A DNA stretch of 45,784 nt from Sphingobacteriaceae bacterium (GCA_035303785.1 DATGRI010000018.1:1-45784); one strand, 5' to 3'; shown: positions 1 through 8,099, numbered from the stretch's first letter. Numbers and translations are program-made. The notes: generated by a model not told the origin, from the sequence alone.

Positions 1-1
1 C

Positions 2-1603
2 ATCGGCGCCGGCGCCGCGGAGGGGGCCATCGACGCCGCCAGCATCCTGAAGCCCGCCCTGGCCCGGGGTGAACTCCAGGCCATCGGCGCCACCACTTTG
101 GACGAGTACCGCAAGCACGTGGAAAAGGACGCCGCCTTGGAGCGCCGCTTCCAGCCCATCATGGTGGAGGAGCCCAAGGTGGAGGAGGCCATCGAAATCC
201 TGAAGGGCCTGCGGGACCGGTACGAAGCCCATCACCGGGTGGAGATCACCGACGAGGCTCTGGTGGCGGCCGTCCGCCTGGCGGACCGCTACATCTCCGA
301 CCGGTTCCTGCCCGACAAGGCCATCGACCTGATTGACGAGGCGGCCTCCCGGGCCCGGCTGCAGGCCTACGTCATGCCGCCGGAAATCAAGGAGATTGAA
401 AACCGCCTGGAGGAGATCCGCAAGGAAAAGGAGGCGGCGGTCCAGAGCCAGGAGTTCGAGAAGGCCGCCAACCTCCGGGACCAGGAGCAGCGCATCGCCT
501 TGGAGTTGGAGCGGCAGAAGCAGGAGTGGCAGCAGAACCAGGCGGCCGACAAGATCACCGTCCGGGCCGACGACATCGCTTACATCGTCTCCTCCTGGAC
601 GGGCATCCCGGTGCTGAAGCTGGCCGAGGAAGAGTCGGAGCGGCTGCTCAAGCTGGAGGAGATTCTCCACGAGCGCATCGTCGGCCAGGATGAGGCCGTC
701 CGGGCCGTGTCCCGGGCCATTCGCCGGGCCAGGGCCGGCTTGAAGGATCCCCGGCGGCCCATCGGCTCCTTCATCTTCCTGGGCCCCACGGGAGTCGGCA
801 AGACGGAGCTGTCCAAGGCCCTGGCGGAAGCCCTGTTCGGCGACGAGGATGCCATGATCGTGCTGGACATGTCGGAGTACATGGAGCGGCACACCGTCTC
901 CCGCCTGGTGGGCTCGCCCCCCGGATACGTGGGCTACGAGGAAGGCGGCCAGCTGACGGAGCAGGTGCGGCGCCGGCCCTACAGCGTGGTGGTCTTCGAC
1001 GAAATCGAGAAGGCCCACCCCGAAGTGTTCAACGTGCTGCTGCAGATCCTGGAGGAGGGCCGCTTGACGGAAGCCAAGGGCCGCACCGTGGACTTCCGCA
1101 ACACGGTCATCATCATGACCTCCAACGTGGGGGCCCAGCTGCTGCGGCGGGACGGCGCCATGGGCTTCAGGCCCGAGCGGGATGACGAAGCCGACTACGT
1201 GGCCATGAAAGACAAGATCATGGACGAGGTGAAGCGCACCTTCCGTCCCGAGTTCCTGAACCGGATCGATGAACTGATCGTGTTCCACCAGCTGAACGAG
1301 GAGCACCTGCAAGAAATCGTGCAGCTGATGCTGAAGCGGGTCAGCGAGCGCCTGTCCGACTTCGAACTGACCATCGAAGTGGACGAGGCGGCCCGCAAGA
1401 AGATCATCGCCGAGGGCACCGATCCCACCTTCGGCGCCCGACCCCTGCGCAGGGCCATCACCCGCATGATCGAGGACCCGCTGTCGGAGCACATGCTGCA
1501 GCAGCGGTTCCAGGAGGGCGACGTCATCCTGGTCACCGTAGAAGACGACGAGCTGGTGTTCAAGAAGAAGGAGGCGCGCCAGCCCGTAGGGGCCGCCGAA
1601 TAA
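2..1603 (+). CDS. clpC: ATP-dependent Clp protease ATPase subunit ClpC (5' end missing)
   Basis: HSP100/ClpC unfoldase that feeds proteins to ClpP. The reading frame is open from base 2, so the N-terminal domain and most of the first AAA+ module lie outside the window; 533 residues are present. Seen here: the end of AAA+ module 1, a UVR-type helical insert (translated from about 400-510) that marks ClpC rather than ClpB, then AAA+ module 2 with Walker A GPTGVGKT near base 782, Walker [12 protein letters not shown] near 990, and a C-terminal small domain ([11 protein letters not shown]). In Bacillota clpC usually follows ctsR-mcsA-mcsB and precedes radA, as it does here with a 27-base gap. An internal TTG at 98 could look like a start but the homology runs straight through it. 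Confidence 0.96.
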   Translation: MGAGAAEGAIDAASILKPALARGELQAIGATTLDEYRKHVEKDAALERRFQPIMVEEPKVEEAIEILKGLRDRYEAHHRVEITDEALVAAVRLADRYISDRFLPDKAIDLIDEAASRARLQAYVMPPEIKEIENRLEEIRKEKEAAVQSQEFEKAANLRDQEQRIALELERQKQEWQQNQAADKITVRADDIAYIVSSWTGIPVLKLAEEESERLLKLEEILHERIVGQDEAVRAVSRAIRRARAGLKDPRRPIGSFIFLGPTGVGKTELSKALAEALFGDEDAMIVLDMSEYMERHTVSRLVGSPPGYVGYEEGGQLTEQVRRRPYSVVVFDEIEKAHPEVFNVLLQILEEGRLTEAKGRTVDFRNTVIIMTSNVGAQLLRRDGAMGFRPERDDEADYVAMKDKIMDEVKRTFRPEFLNRIDELIVFHQLNEEHLQEIVQLMLKRVSERLSDFELTIEVDEAARKKIIAEGTDPTFGARPLRRAITRMIEDPLSEHMLQQRFQEGDVILVTVEDDELVFKKKEARQPVGAAE

Positions 1604-1630
1604 CGGACCTGGGAAAGGCGGGAGGAAGGC

Positions 1631-3043
1631 ATGACCAAAACCCGTCGGGTCCATGTCTGCCAGGAGTGCGGTCACCAATCCCGGCGCTGGTACGGCCGGT
1701 GCCCGGCCTGCGGCCAGTGGAACACCATGGTGGAAGAAGTGGAAGCCGGCGGCGTCGATGCCGCCGGACGGGGGTACGGCGGGCGTCATCAAGGGTGGCT
1801 CACGGGTGACGCCCCCACCCCCGTTTCTGTTTTGGCCGCCGTGGAGGACGAGGACGGCCTCCGCTGGGATGCGGGCTACGGCGAGATCAACCGGGTCTTG
1901 GGCGGCGGCTTCGTGCCCGGCTCCCTCGTCTTGCTGGGCGGGGACCCGGGCATCGGCAAATCTACCTTGCTGCTGCAGGTGGCCGCCCGGCTGGCAGCGG
2001 CGGGCCGCCCCGTGCTTTACGTGAGCGGCGAGGAATCGGCCGCCCAGATCGGCCGGCGGGCCCAGCGCATCGCCGGCGACGCCGGTGCCTTGGACCGGCT
2101 CATGCTCCTGACCGCCGGCGACGTCAGCGTCATCGAAGGCCACATCGCCGCCCAGGCGGCGGGGGGCGCCGCCGTCATCGACTCCATCCAAACGGTCTTT
2201 GACCCCGACCTTTCCTCGGCTCCCGGCAGCGTGGCCCAGGTAAGGGAATGCGCGGCCCGTCTCCTGCGGCTGGCCAAGGCCACGGGCACCGTTATTATCC
2301 TGGTGGGCCACGTCACCAAGGAAGGGGGCATCGCCGGCCCCCGCACCCTGGAGCATGCCACCGATGTGGTCCTTTACCTGGAGGGGGATCCCCATCATCC
2401 CTACCGGCTGCTGCGCAGCGTAAAAAACCGCTACGGCACCACCCGGGAACTGGGGGTGTTCGAGATGGGCGCCGCCGGCCTGGAGGAGGTGCCCGACCCT
2501 TCGGGGGCCTTCCTGCGGGGCAGGCCCGAGGGGGCCAGCGGCTCTGTAGTGGTGGCCGGGCTGGAAGGCAGCCGGCCCATCCTGGTGGAGGTGCAGGCCC
2601 TGGTGGCCCCCAGCCCTTATCCCCATCCCCGGCGCACGGTGGCGGGACTGCCGGCCAGCCGGGTGGACCTGCTCCTGGCCGTCCTGGAGCGCAGGGCGGG
2701 GCTGAACATGGGCGGGCAGGACGTGTATGTCAAGGTGTCGGGCGGCCTGCGCCTGGACGAGCCGGCGGCGGATTTGGGCATCCTCCTGGCCCTGGCTTCG
2801 GCCTTGACCGAGCGCCCCGTCCACCCCGGCACGGCGGTGCTGGGAGAGGTGGGCCTGGCCGGGGAGGTGCGGGCCGTGCCCCGGATGGATGACCGCGTGA
2901 GGGAAGCTGCCCGCCTGGGCTTTGCCCGGTGCATAGTGCCCCGTGGGGCAGGCGAAGGAAACACCGGTGCTGCCGGGCAGGGCCGGGTGGTGGCCGTAGC
3001 CACGGTGCGGGAGGCTATGGAGGCCGCCCTCATGGGGCGCTGA
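1631..3043 (+). CDS. radA: DNA repair protein RadA/Sms
   Basis: RecA-like ATPase that processes recombination intermediates (branch migration). The 470 residues show an N-terminal C4 zinc finger (C10, C13, C24, C27), a RecA-type core with Walker A GGDPGIGKST at 103-112, the RadA-specific KNRYG motif at 265-269, and a C-terminal Lon-protease-like domain. Length is normal (about 450-470). ATG 1631 is preceded by GGGAGGAAGG at good spacing. It lies directly downstream of clpC and meets the minus-strand gene tail to tail with one base between the stop codons. In many Bacillota disA follows radA; here it does not. Confidence 0.97.
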   Translation: MTKTRRVHVCQECGHQSRRWYGRCPACGQWNTMVEEVEAGGVDAAGRGYGGRHQGWLTGDAPTPVSVLAAVEDEDGLRWDAGYGEINRVLGGGFVPGSLVLLGGDPGIGKSTLLLQVAARLAAAGRPVLYVSGEESAAQIGRRAQRIAGDAGALDRLMLLTAGDVSVIEGHIAAQAAGGAAVIDSIQTVFDPDLSSAPGSVAQVRECAARLLRLAKATGTVIILVGHVTKEGGIAGPRTLEHATDVVLYLEGDPHHPYRLLRSVKNRYGTTRELGVFEMGAAGLEEVPDPSGAFLRGRPEGASGSVVVAGLEGSRPILVEVQALVAPSPYPHPRRTVAGLPASRVDLLLAVLERRAGLNMGGQDVYVKVSGGLRLDEPAADLGILLALASALTERPVHPGTAVLGEVGLAGEVRAVPRMDDRVREAARLGFARCIVPRGAGEGNTGAAGQGRVVAVATVREAMEAALMGR

Positions 3044-3044
3044 C

Positions 3045-3482
3045 TCAGGAGCCGAGGAAAACGCCTAGGGCATGGAGCTTGCGCTGCTCCTTGCTCATGA
3101 TGTCGTGGATGTTCAGGTTGGCGGAGCTGCACAGGGCCGCCAGGAAGAAGAGCAGGGAGCCCATCTCGTCTCCGATGGTCTCGCGGCACGTCTCGCACAA
3201 CTGCCCCTCGATATGGGTGGGCATAAATTGGCGCAGTTCTTCCAAGGTGATGTCGGGCGGGATCTGGGGCTTCCGGGCCACGATGGACACGCAGCCACAC
3301 GTGGTGGCCGCCTTCAACACGCTCCGGTTGAGGCGGGCGCCCGCTTCCTGCAACTTGCTGACGATATCGAGGACGCTGCGATGCCTGATCAAACAGTGGC
3401 TGACGGCGCTCTGGAAATCCAGCAGATCCACCCCGTCGTCTCTCAAATTGCCATTCTTCAAACCGCCACCCCTTTTCGGCAT
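3045..3482 (-). CDS. conserved-looking cysteine-containing protein of unknown function
   Basis: I do not recognise a characterised family. The 145-residue product (ATG at 3482, AAGGGTG upstream) is the only minus-strand gene in the window. It is hydrophilic and mostly helical in composition, with CxC at 62-64 and CxxC at 96-99, which could bind a metal. The C-terminal stretch from EMGSLLFFLAALC to the KE/K residues resembles in pattern the EIGD-LF-LAAL helix of MazG-like all-alpha pyrophosphatases, but the Asp is Ser here, so this is only a weak hint. A second possible start is TTG 3461, giving a product beginning MKNGN. A perfect-hexamer promoter lies at 3522-3551. It occupies the place where disA is common in related genomes. 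Real gene: likely; function: unknown. Confidence 0.75.
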   Translation of the reverse strand: MPKRGGGLKNGNLRDDGVDLLDFQSAVSHCLIRHRSVLDIVSKLQEAGARLNRSVLKAATTCGCVSIVARKPQIPPDITLEELRQFMPTHIEGQLCETCRETIGDEMGSLLFFLAALCSSANLNIHDIMSKEQRKLHALGVFLGS

Positions 3483-3521
3483 TGAAGCACCCTTAGGAGC
3501 GGGAGCCCGATGATTACCGCA

Positions 3522-3551
3522 ATTATAACGACGGATTTCCGTAAATGTCAA
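3522..3551 (-). promoter_or_regulatory. sigma-A promoter of the minus-strand gene, with an inverted repeat in the spacer
   Basis: On the minus strand TTGACA (3551-3546), an 18-base spacer and TATAAT (3527-3522) match both consensus hexamers exactly. The spacer holds the perfect inverted repeat ACGGA-TT-TCCGT (plus strand 3531-3542), where a repressor would block the polymerase. The transcript would start near 3515, about 30 bases before ATG 3482. Confidence 0.75.
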
Positions 3552-3604
3552 CGTGAGGCTGCCCCGGGCCTGCGGCGCCGCGGGCAGGACTCCGGCCCGT
3601 CTTA

Positions 3605-3634
3605 TTGACACTCCCGAAAACACCATGTTATAAT
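3605..3634 (+). promoter_or_regulatory. distal sigma-A promoter of carD
   Basis: TTGACA (3605-3610), 18-base spacer, TATAAT (3629-3634). Both hexamers are perfect matches. It reads toward carD and is divergent from the promoter at 3522-3551. Confidence 0.75.
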
Positions 3635-3644
3635 TCGCGTTTCA

Positions 3645-3673
3645 TTGACCGAGGCTTGGCCCTATGTTATTCT
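3645..3673 (+). promoter_or_regulatory. possible proximal promoter of carD
   Basis: TTGACC (3645-3650), 17-base spacer, TATTCT (3668-3673), ending about 30 bases before carD. Together with the upstream promoter this would give carD two tandem start sites. Confidence 0.5.
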
Positions 3674-3705
3674 AGGTCATGTAGGAATTCGGTGAGGGGG
3701 TTCTT

Positions 3706-4200
3706 ATGTTTAAAGTCGGTGACAGGGTAGTCTACCCGATGCACGGGGCCGGCGTGATTCAATCCATCGAAGATCGGGAAGTTCTGGGAGAGCGTCAAAC
3801 TTACTACATCATGCGCCTGCCCATCGGTGACATGACCGTTATGATTCCCACCGACGGCGCCGAGCAGGTAGGCCTGCGCCCGGTAGTGGACGACAAGGAA
3901 ATGGACAAAGTGATGGAGGTGCTGGCTTCAGCCCCCACCAGCATGTCCTCCAACTGGAACCGGCGTTACCGGGCCAATACAGAGAAGCTGAAGACCGGCG
4001 ACATCTTTGAAGTGGCCGAAGTAGTCCGCAACCTGGCCCTGCGGGATCAGGAGAAAGGCCTGTCCACCGGGGAGCGGAAGATGCTGGACAACGCCCGCCA
4101 AATTCTGGTGAGCGAACTGGTGTTGTCGCGGAACCTGAAAGAGGAAGAAGCCGTCCAAATTCTTGACCAGGCACTGCAGCAGACTCTGAAGAAGTCTTGA
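3706..4200 (+). CDS. carD: CarD/CdnL/TRCF-RID family transcription regulator
   Basis: RNA polymerase-binding protein. CarD family members bind the RpoB beta1 lobe through an N-terminal Tudor-like domain and stabilise the open promoter complex through a helical C-terminal domain. The 164 residues start MFKVGDRVVYPMHGAGVI, the typical opening of the RNAP-interaction domain (about 1-60), followed by a charged helical region (about 70-160) containing a W in SSNWNRRYR, the part that contacts the upstream edge of the bubble. ATG 3706 follows GGTGAGGGGG. Two tandem promoters precede it and a short hairpin with T residues follows. It is transcribed away from the minus-strand gene. Confidence 0.92.
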   Translation: MFKVGDRVVYPMHGAGVIQSIEDREVLGERQTYYIMRLPIGDMTVMIPTDGAEQVGLRPVVDDKEMDKVMEVLASAPTSMSSNWNRRYRANTEKLKTGDIFEVAEVVRNLALRDQEKGLSTGERKMLDNARQILVSELVLSRNLKEEEAVQILDQALQQTLKKS

Positions 4201-4238
4201 GGAGGACGGTGCCCTTTCCCGTCTCGGCAGCCCCGCAT

Positions 4239-4258
4239 CGCCCCGGGGCGCCTTTTGT
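4239..4258 (+). terminator. possible weak terminator after carD
   Basis: The self-complementary CGCCCCGGGGCG (4239-4250) can fold with a four-base loop and is followed by CCTTTTGTTC. The stem is short and the T run is interrupted, so it may be only partly active. Confidence 0.35.
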
Positions 4259-4262
4259 TCTC

Positions 4263-4290
4263 CTTGGTCTGGGGTTCCCCGGGGTATAAT
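4263..4290 (+). promoter_or_regulatory. possible promoter of the PIN/TRAM gene
   Basis: A perfect TATAAT lies at 4285-4290, with a poor -35 match (TTGGTC, 4264-4269) at a short spacing. It is about 60 bases upstream of the GTG start. Confidence 0.4.
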
Positions 4291-4351
4291 GTATAGACGT
4301 CCACCGAGATGCGAGTTGCCGGGGATGGCTGGGGCAAGGGAGGAATAGCCC

Positions 4352-5464
4352 GTGGCGATGGGTACATTGCAAAGGCTCTTTGCCTTGGGCGGATTTCTAT
4401 TGGGTCTTGTGGCCGCCTATTACAGCCTTGGGCTCCTCAGCGCCGTTTTCCCCGATTCGTGGATCCCTCTGGCGGTTCTAATCGCCGCGCCCCTGGCGGC
4501 CGGGGCGTTCTTGTACCTGCTGGCTCCCACCCTGATTTTCCGGACCAGCCAATTCGCCTCCTGGATTGAAGGCCGGCTGAGCCGGGCGCCGGTGCACGAC
4601 GTGCTCTTCGGCTCCGTCGGCTTGATTCTGGGCTTGGTCATTGCCAATCTTATTCGCGGCTCTCTGGTGGGCATACCCATCGTGGGCACCTTGCTGCCCC
4701 TCCTGGCGGCCCTGCTGTTCGGCTACTTGGGCTGGACCGTGGCCGTCAAGAAGCGGGAGGACCTGCTGGCCCTGGTGCAGGGCCTGCGCCCGGCCCGGGG
4801 CGACAAGGAGGCCAAGGCGCCGGAGCAGCCCGCCGGCAGCATCAAGCTGCTGGACACCAGCGCCATCATCGACGGCCGCATCGCCGACGTCTGCGAGACG
4901 GGCTTCCTGGAAGGCGTTCTGGTGGTACCCGACTTCGTGCTGGACGAACTGCGCCACATCGCCGACTCGTCGGACCCCCTGCGGCGCAACCGGGGCCGGC
5001 GGGGCCTGGAAGTGCTGGAGCGGCTCCAGGCCCACGAGCGGGTGCCCGTGAAGATCATGGAGGATCCCGCCAGCGCCGACATGGAGGTGGACCGGCGACT
5101 GGTGGAGATGGCCCGCCGCCTGGGGGCCGCGGTGTTCACCACCGACTACAACCTGAACAAAGTAGCCCGTCTCCACGGCGTGGAGACTTTGAACCTGAAC
5201 GAGCTGGGCAATGCCTTGAAGCCCGTGGTCCTGCCCGGTGAGGAATTGGAGTTGCAGATCATCCGCAACGGCAAGGAGGCGGGCCAGGGCATCGGCTACT
5301 TGGACGACGGCACCATGGTGGTGGTCGAAGGCGGTCGCCAGTATGTGGGCAGCGCCTTGAAGGTCATCGTCACCAGCGTCATCCAGACGGCTGCCGGGCG
5401 CATGATCTTTGCCCGCCAGCGGGAGAGCCTGGAGCCCAGCACCATGAGCCACGCAAAGGCATAG
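4352..5464 (+). CDS. membrane PIN and TRAM domain protein (YacL family)
   Basis: Predicted membrane-anchored RNase-like protein of 370 residues. The first 125 or so residues contain about four hydrophobic segments. A PIN nuclease domain follows (about 165-290), with the acidic active-site residue D168 in LLDTSAIIDGR, E and D in VLDELRHIADSSD, and D in FTTDYNLNK. A C-terminal TRAM RNA-binding domain (about 300-360, GQGIGYLDDGTMVVVEGG) completes the YacL architecture. The substrate is not known from the sequence. GTG 4352 is favoured by GGGAGGA at 4338-4344; ATG 4358 is possible. The position between carD and ispD is conserved in many Bacillota. A strong terminator follows. Confidence 0.88.
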   Translation: MAMGTLQRLFALGGFLLGLVAAYYSLGLLSAVFPDSWIPLAVLIAAPLAAGAFLYLLAPTLIFRTSQFASWIEGRLSRAPVHDVLFGSVGLILGLVIANLIRGSLVGIPIVGTLLPLLAALLFGYLGWTVAVKKREDLLALVQGLRPARGDKEAKAPEQPAGSIKLLDTSAIIDGRIADVCETGFLEGVLVVPDFVLDELRHIADSSDPLRRNRGRRGLEVLERLQAHERVPVKIMEDPASADMEVDRRLVEMARRLGAAVFTTDYNLNKVARLHGVETLNLNELGNALKPVVLPGEELELQIIRNGKEAGQGIGYLDDGTMVVVEGGRQYVGSALKVIVTSVIQTAAGRMIFARQRESLEPSTMSHAKA

Positions 5465-5502
5465 GCGCGGCAGGGCCGGGGAGTCCCGACCCTTTGCCCG
5501 CC

Positions 5503-5532
5503 GCCGCCGGCGGTCGGCGCCGGCGGCTTTTT
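5503..5532 (+). terminator. strong intrinsic terminator after the PIN/TRAM gene
   Basis: Perfect 10-bp stem GCCGCCGGCG (5503-5512) / CGCCGGCGGC (5518-5527), five-base loop, then TTTTT (5528-5532). It ends two bases before an in-frame GTG at 5534, which makes that codon an unlikely start for ispDF. Confidence 0.85.
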
Positions 5533-5554
5533 CGTGCCGGTAGGACTGTTGAAG

Positions 5555-6763
5555 ATGAAAATGACATGGGCCTTTGTAGTTCCGGCCGCCGGGCAGGGGA
5601 CCCGCCTGGGGGCCGGCAAGAACAAGATGCTGGTGGAAGTGGGCGGCCGGCCTTTGCTGGCCTGGACCTTGTCGTCCCTGGCCGGCGCCGCCCGGGATCT
5701 GTCCCTCCCGGTGACGGAAACGGTCATCGCCGCTGCCCCCGCCGAGATGGAGACCATCAGCCGGGTCATCCTGCCGGCGGTGGCGCCGGCCGGCGCCTTG
5801 GGCCGCATCCGGGTGGTGCCCGGCGGCAGCACCCGCCGGCAGTCGGTCAGGGCCGGTCTGACGGCCCTGGGGACCGACCCCCATTTTGTCGCCATCCATG
5901 ACGGCGCCAGGCCCCAGGTGACCGCCGCCCTCCTGGAACGTCTCACCGGGGCTGCCTATGAGCACGGCGCCGCCATTCCCGTTTTGCCCCCTGCCGATAC
6001 GGTGAAAAAAGTAGGAGATTCGGGCCTGGTGGTGGAAACACTGCCCCGGGAGGCTGTTCGGCTCGTGCAGACACCCCAGGTGTTCCGAACCGAATTGGCT
6101 CTGCAGGCCCACGCCCGGGCCGCCGCCGACGGCTTCGAAGGAACCGACGACGCCGCCTTGGTGGAGCGGCTGGGCATTCCCGTCCACACCGTGCCCGGCG
6201 ATCCCGGCAACTTGAAGGTCACCACGCCGGAAGACCTGTCCCGGCTGCGGTCCCCGGACTCCTTCCCCCCGCCTGCCATCTGCCGTGTGGGGATGGGCTA
6301 CGACGTGCACCGCTTCAGCGATGACCCGGCCCGGCCCTTGATTTTGGGCGGGGTTGCCGTCCCCGGCGCCCGGGGCCTGGCAGGCCATTCCGATGCCGAC
6401 GTCTTGACCCATGCCGTAATGGACGCTATGCTGGGAGCCGTGGCTATGGGTGACATCGGCCGCCACTTCCCCGACACCGACCCTCGCTACGAGGGCGCCG
6501 ACAGCATGGAACTGCTGCGGCACGTGGCTGGACTGTTGGAGGAGAAGGCAGCCAGGGTCATCAACATCGATGCCGTGGTTGCAGCCGAAGCCCCCCGCCT
6601 GGCGCCCTATATTCCCGCCATGGGCGCCAACATAGCCGCTGCAATAGGCCTACCTACTACGGCGGTCAGCATCAAAGCCACTACCGGCGAAGGCTTGGGA
6701 TTCGTGGGTAGGGGTGAAGGAATTGCTGCCTACGCCGTCTGCAGCATTGTGACAGCCACATAA
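5555..6763 (+). CDS. ispDF: bifunctional IspD-IspF (MEP pathway)
   Basis: Two steps of the non-mevalonate isoprenoid pathway in one 402-residue chain. Residues 1 to about 235 are 2-C-methyl-D-erythritol 4-phosphate cytidylyltransferase: PAAGQGTRLGAGKNKM nucleotide loop, HDGARP, QTPQVF, and NLKVTTPEDL near the end. Residues 244-402 are 2-C-methyl-D-erythritol 2,4-cyclodiphosphate synthase: GYDVHRF and HSDADVLTHAVMDA metal ligands, and KATTGEGLGFVGRGEG. All key motifs look intact in both halves. Start chosen at ATG 5555 because the upstream in-frame GTG (5534) overlaps the terminator tail; ATG 5561 is also possible. IspE, the enzyme between these two steps, is not in the window. Confidence 0.94.
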   Translation: MKMTWAFVVPAAGQGTRLGAGKNKMLVEVGGRPLLAWTLSSLAGAARDLSLPVTETVIAAAPAEMETISRVILPAVAPAGALGRIRVVPGGSTRRQSVRAGLTALGTDPHFVAIHDGARPQVTAALLERLTGAAYEHGAAIPVLPPADTVKKVGDSGLVVETLPREAVRLVQTPQVFRTELALQAHARAAADGFEGTDDAALVERLGIPVHTVPGDPGNLKVTTPEDLSRLRSPDSFPPPAICRVGMGYDVHRFSDDPARPLILGGVAVPGARGLAGHSDADVLTHAVMDAMLGAVAMGDIGRHFPDTDPRYEGADSMELLRHVAGLLEEKAARVINIDAVVAAEAPRLAPYIPAMGANIAAAIGLPTTAVSIKATTGEGLGFVGRGEGIAAYAVCSIVTAT

Positions 6764-6784
6764 CGAGAACCCTGGTGAAGCATA

Positions 6785-6850
6785 CTGGAGCAAACCGCCA
6801 TGGTGGCGGTCCGGGTACGCTCCAGCGTGATTCATACGGCTGCAGCCGTA
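6785..6850 (+). promoter_or_regulatory. structured leader of the RlpA-like gene: hairpin plus 16-base palindrome
   Basis: Between ispDF and the next gene lie two inverted repeats. First, CTGGAGC (6785-6791) pairs with GCTCCAG (6819-6825) and encloses ACCGCC (6794-6799) pairing with GGCGGT (6805-6810). Second, TACGGCTGCAGCCGTA at 6835-6850 is a perfect 16-base palindrome nine bases before the ribosome binding site. There is no T run, so this is not a terminator. No convincing sigma-A promoter was seen in the gap. It could be an operator or an RNA element; it does not resemble the ydaO c-di-AMP riboswitch. Confidence 0.5.
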
Positions 6851-6874
6851 ATTTGTTCAGGGGTGATTTTTGTT

Positions 6875-7735
6875 ATGGGGTCTGCGCTGGATTCCGGAGA
6901 CCGAAGTAATGACGGCAAGAATAAGCACGGCAAGAGGTGGGCGGCAGCCCTGGTGATTTTGGCCCTGCTCCTGGGGCCGGCCGCATCCGCCGCCGCCCAG
7001 GACTACATGGAGAACGGCCTGAACGATACCAATCGCCTTTGGGACCTGGCCGAGGGCATCCGCTGCCTGCATGAGCCCGAGGACGGCTCGAGCCTGGTTT
7101 CCGTCCTGGTGGGCGACCAGGTGGTGTTCCGCCTGCGGGAGCCCCTGGGCGGCCTGGACACGGAAATGCGCTGCGCCACCGTGGCCCAGCGGCTGAGGAC
7201 CTTGCTGACGTCCAACTCCCACCTGGTGGACAGCATCGAGGCCGATTTCTTGGATGGACAAGCCGTGGTAAAGGCGGATCACCTGCTGCTGGTGACGGCG
7301 TCGGAGACATCGGCCGCCGCCAACGGCACCTCCCCGGCGGTGCTGGCCTGGATCTGGGCCAATCAGCTGCGGGACGCCCTGGGCCTGGACGTCCTGTCCG
7401 AGGATCTAATCCCCGAGCCGCCGGTCATAGCCCTGACGGAGCCGGTGCCCATGGTGGCTTCGTGGTACGGCACCAAGTTCCAAGGCCGCCGCACCGCCAG
7501 CGGGGAGCCCTTTGATGCCGGCTCCTTGACGGCCGCCCACCGCACCTTGCCCTTCGGCACCATGCTCCGGGTCACCAACCCGGAAACGGGCAGCCAGGTA
7601 ATCGTGCGGGTAAACGACCGGGGGCCCTGGACGTCCGGCCGGGAATTGGACTTGTCCAGGGCCGCCGCCAGCGCGGTGGGCCTCAAGTCCAAAGGGGTGG
7701 GCACCGTCCTGGTGGAGATCGTCTCCACGGGCTGA
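6875..7735 (+). CDS. exported RlpA-like double-psi beta-barrel protein
   Basis: Secreted 286-residue protein. A basic N-terminus and hydrophobic run (about 22-40, AALVILALLLGPAASAAA) form a signal peptide with an AAA-Q-type cleavage region and no lipobox. A middle domain (about 45-175) resembles the N-terminal region seen in some cyanobacterial and clostridial RlpA-like proteins. The C-terminal double-psi beta-barrel starts at ASWYG (W197), with TASGE, AAHRTLPFGT, and VRVNDRGPW with the probable catalytic D248. RlpA-type domains cleave or bind peptidoglycan glycan strands lacking stem peptides. ATG 6875 has AGGGGTGA at 6859-6866; an upstream in-frame start at 6800 would fall inside the hairpin. 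A T-box leader follows. Confidence 0.85.
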   Translation: MGSALDSGDRSNDGKNKHGKRWAAALVILALLLGPAASAAAQDYMENGLNDTNRLWDLAEGIRCLHEPEDGSSLVSVLVGDQVVFRLREPLGGLDTEMRCATVAQRLRTLLTSNSHLVDSIEADFLDGQAVVKADHLLLVTASETSAAANGTSPAVLAWIWANQLRDALGLDVLSEDLIPEPPVIALTEPVPMVASWYGTKFQGRRTASGEPFDAGSLTAAHRTLPFGTMLRVTNPETGSQVIVRVNDRGPWTSGRELDLSRAAASAVGLKSKGVGTVLVEIVSTG

Positions 7736-7756
7736 TGGGCTTTCCAGCCGGGTCCG

Positions 7757-7785
7757 TTGACGGGGGACCATCGTCGCCTTAAAAT
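7757..7785 (+). promoter_or_regulatory. sigma-A promoter of the cysE-cysS-rlmB operon
   Basis: TTGACG (7757-7762), 17-base spacer, TAAAAT (7780-7785). It sits immediately before the T-box leader, so transcription should start near 7792. Confidence 0.8.
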
Positions 7786-7791
7786 GAAGGA

Positions 7792-8099
7792 TAACTTATC
7801 GGCCGTTGCGGCCGTGGTTGCAAAGGCCATGAGCGGGACCAGTAGGGTGGATGGCCGCTGACAGAGAAAGACCGCCGCTGGCTGGAAGCGGTCTGCAGAT
7901 GGCTGCCGCCGCGAATTGCACCCGTGAGCCGATCCCCGAACCCCACCATCATTGGCGGGCAGTAGGCCGATCCGGTGGCCGCCGTTACCGGCCCGACCCG
8001 GCACCGCACCCGGGTCGCTGAGGGGGCCCTGTCCTAACGGGGCCAATCAGAGTGGGACCGCGGATTATTCCGTCTCTGAATGAGGCGGATTTTTATTTT
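7792..8099 (+). promoter_or_regulatory. T-box leader, tRNA-Cys specific (TGC specifier)
   Basis: The roughly 300-base stretch in front of cysE has no gene and has the layout of a T-box riboswitch. Stem I region: GGGACCAGTAGGG near 7835-7847, GA-rich AGAGAAAG near 7862-7869, and a specifier segment GAATTGCACCCGTGAG in which TGC (7917-7919) is the cysteine codon. T-box bulge TGGGACC at 8053-8059 inside AGAGTGGGACCGCGG, the site that pairs with the uncharged tRNA 3' end. Antiterminator: TCAGAG (8047-8052) pairs with CTCTGA (8074-8079). The competing terminator is listed separately. Uncharged tRNA-Cys should turn on cysteine synthesis and charging. Confidence 0.92.
8069..8099 (+). terminator. T-box terminator before cysE
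   Basis: TCCGTCTC (8069-8076) pairs with GAGGCGGA (8082-8089) with one G-T pair, followed by TTTTTATTTT (8090-8099). Its 5' arm overlaps the antiterminator arm CTCTGA, so the two folds exclude each other. The cysE ribosome binding site follows at once. Confidence 0.92.

Noticed and set aside
2617-3300. Minus-strand frame across the end of radA
   Set aside because: Overlaps two better-supported genes and has Arg/Pro/Ala-rich shadow composition.
4478-6523. Very long minus-strand frame opposite the PIN/TRAM and ispDF genes
   Set aside because: Shadow frame produced by high G+C codon usage; low-complexity His/Gly/Gln-rich product without homology. The same applies to the long minus frames opposite rpoB, rpoC, tuf and the GGDEF-EAL gene.
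6764-6874. ydaO (c-di-AMP) riboswitch before the RlpA-like gene
   Set aside because: The gap is only about 110 bases and lacks the conserved ydaO core segments.
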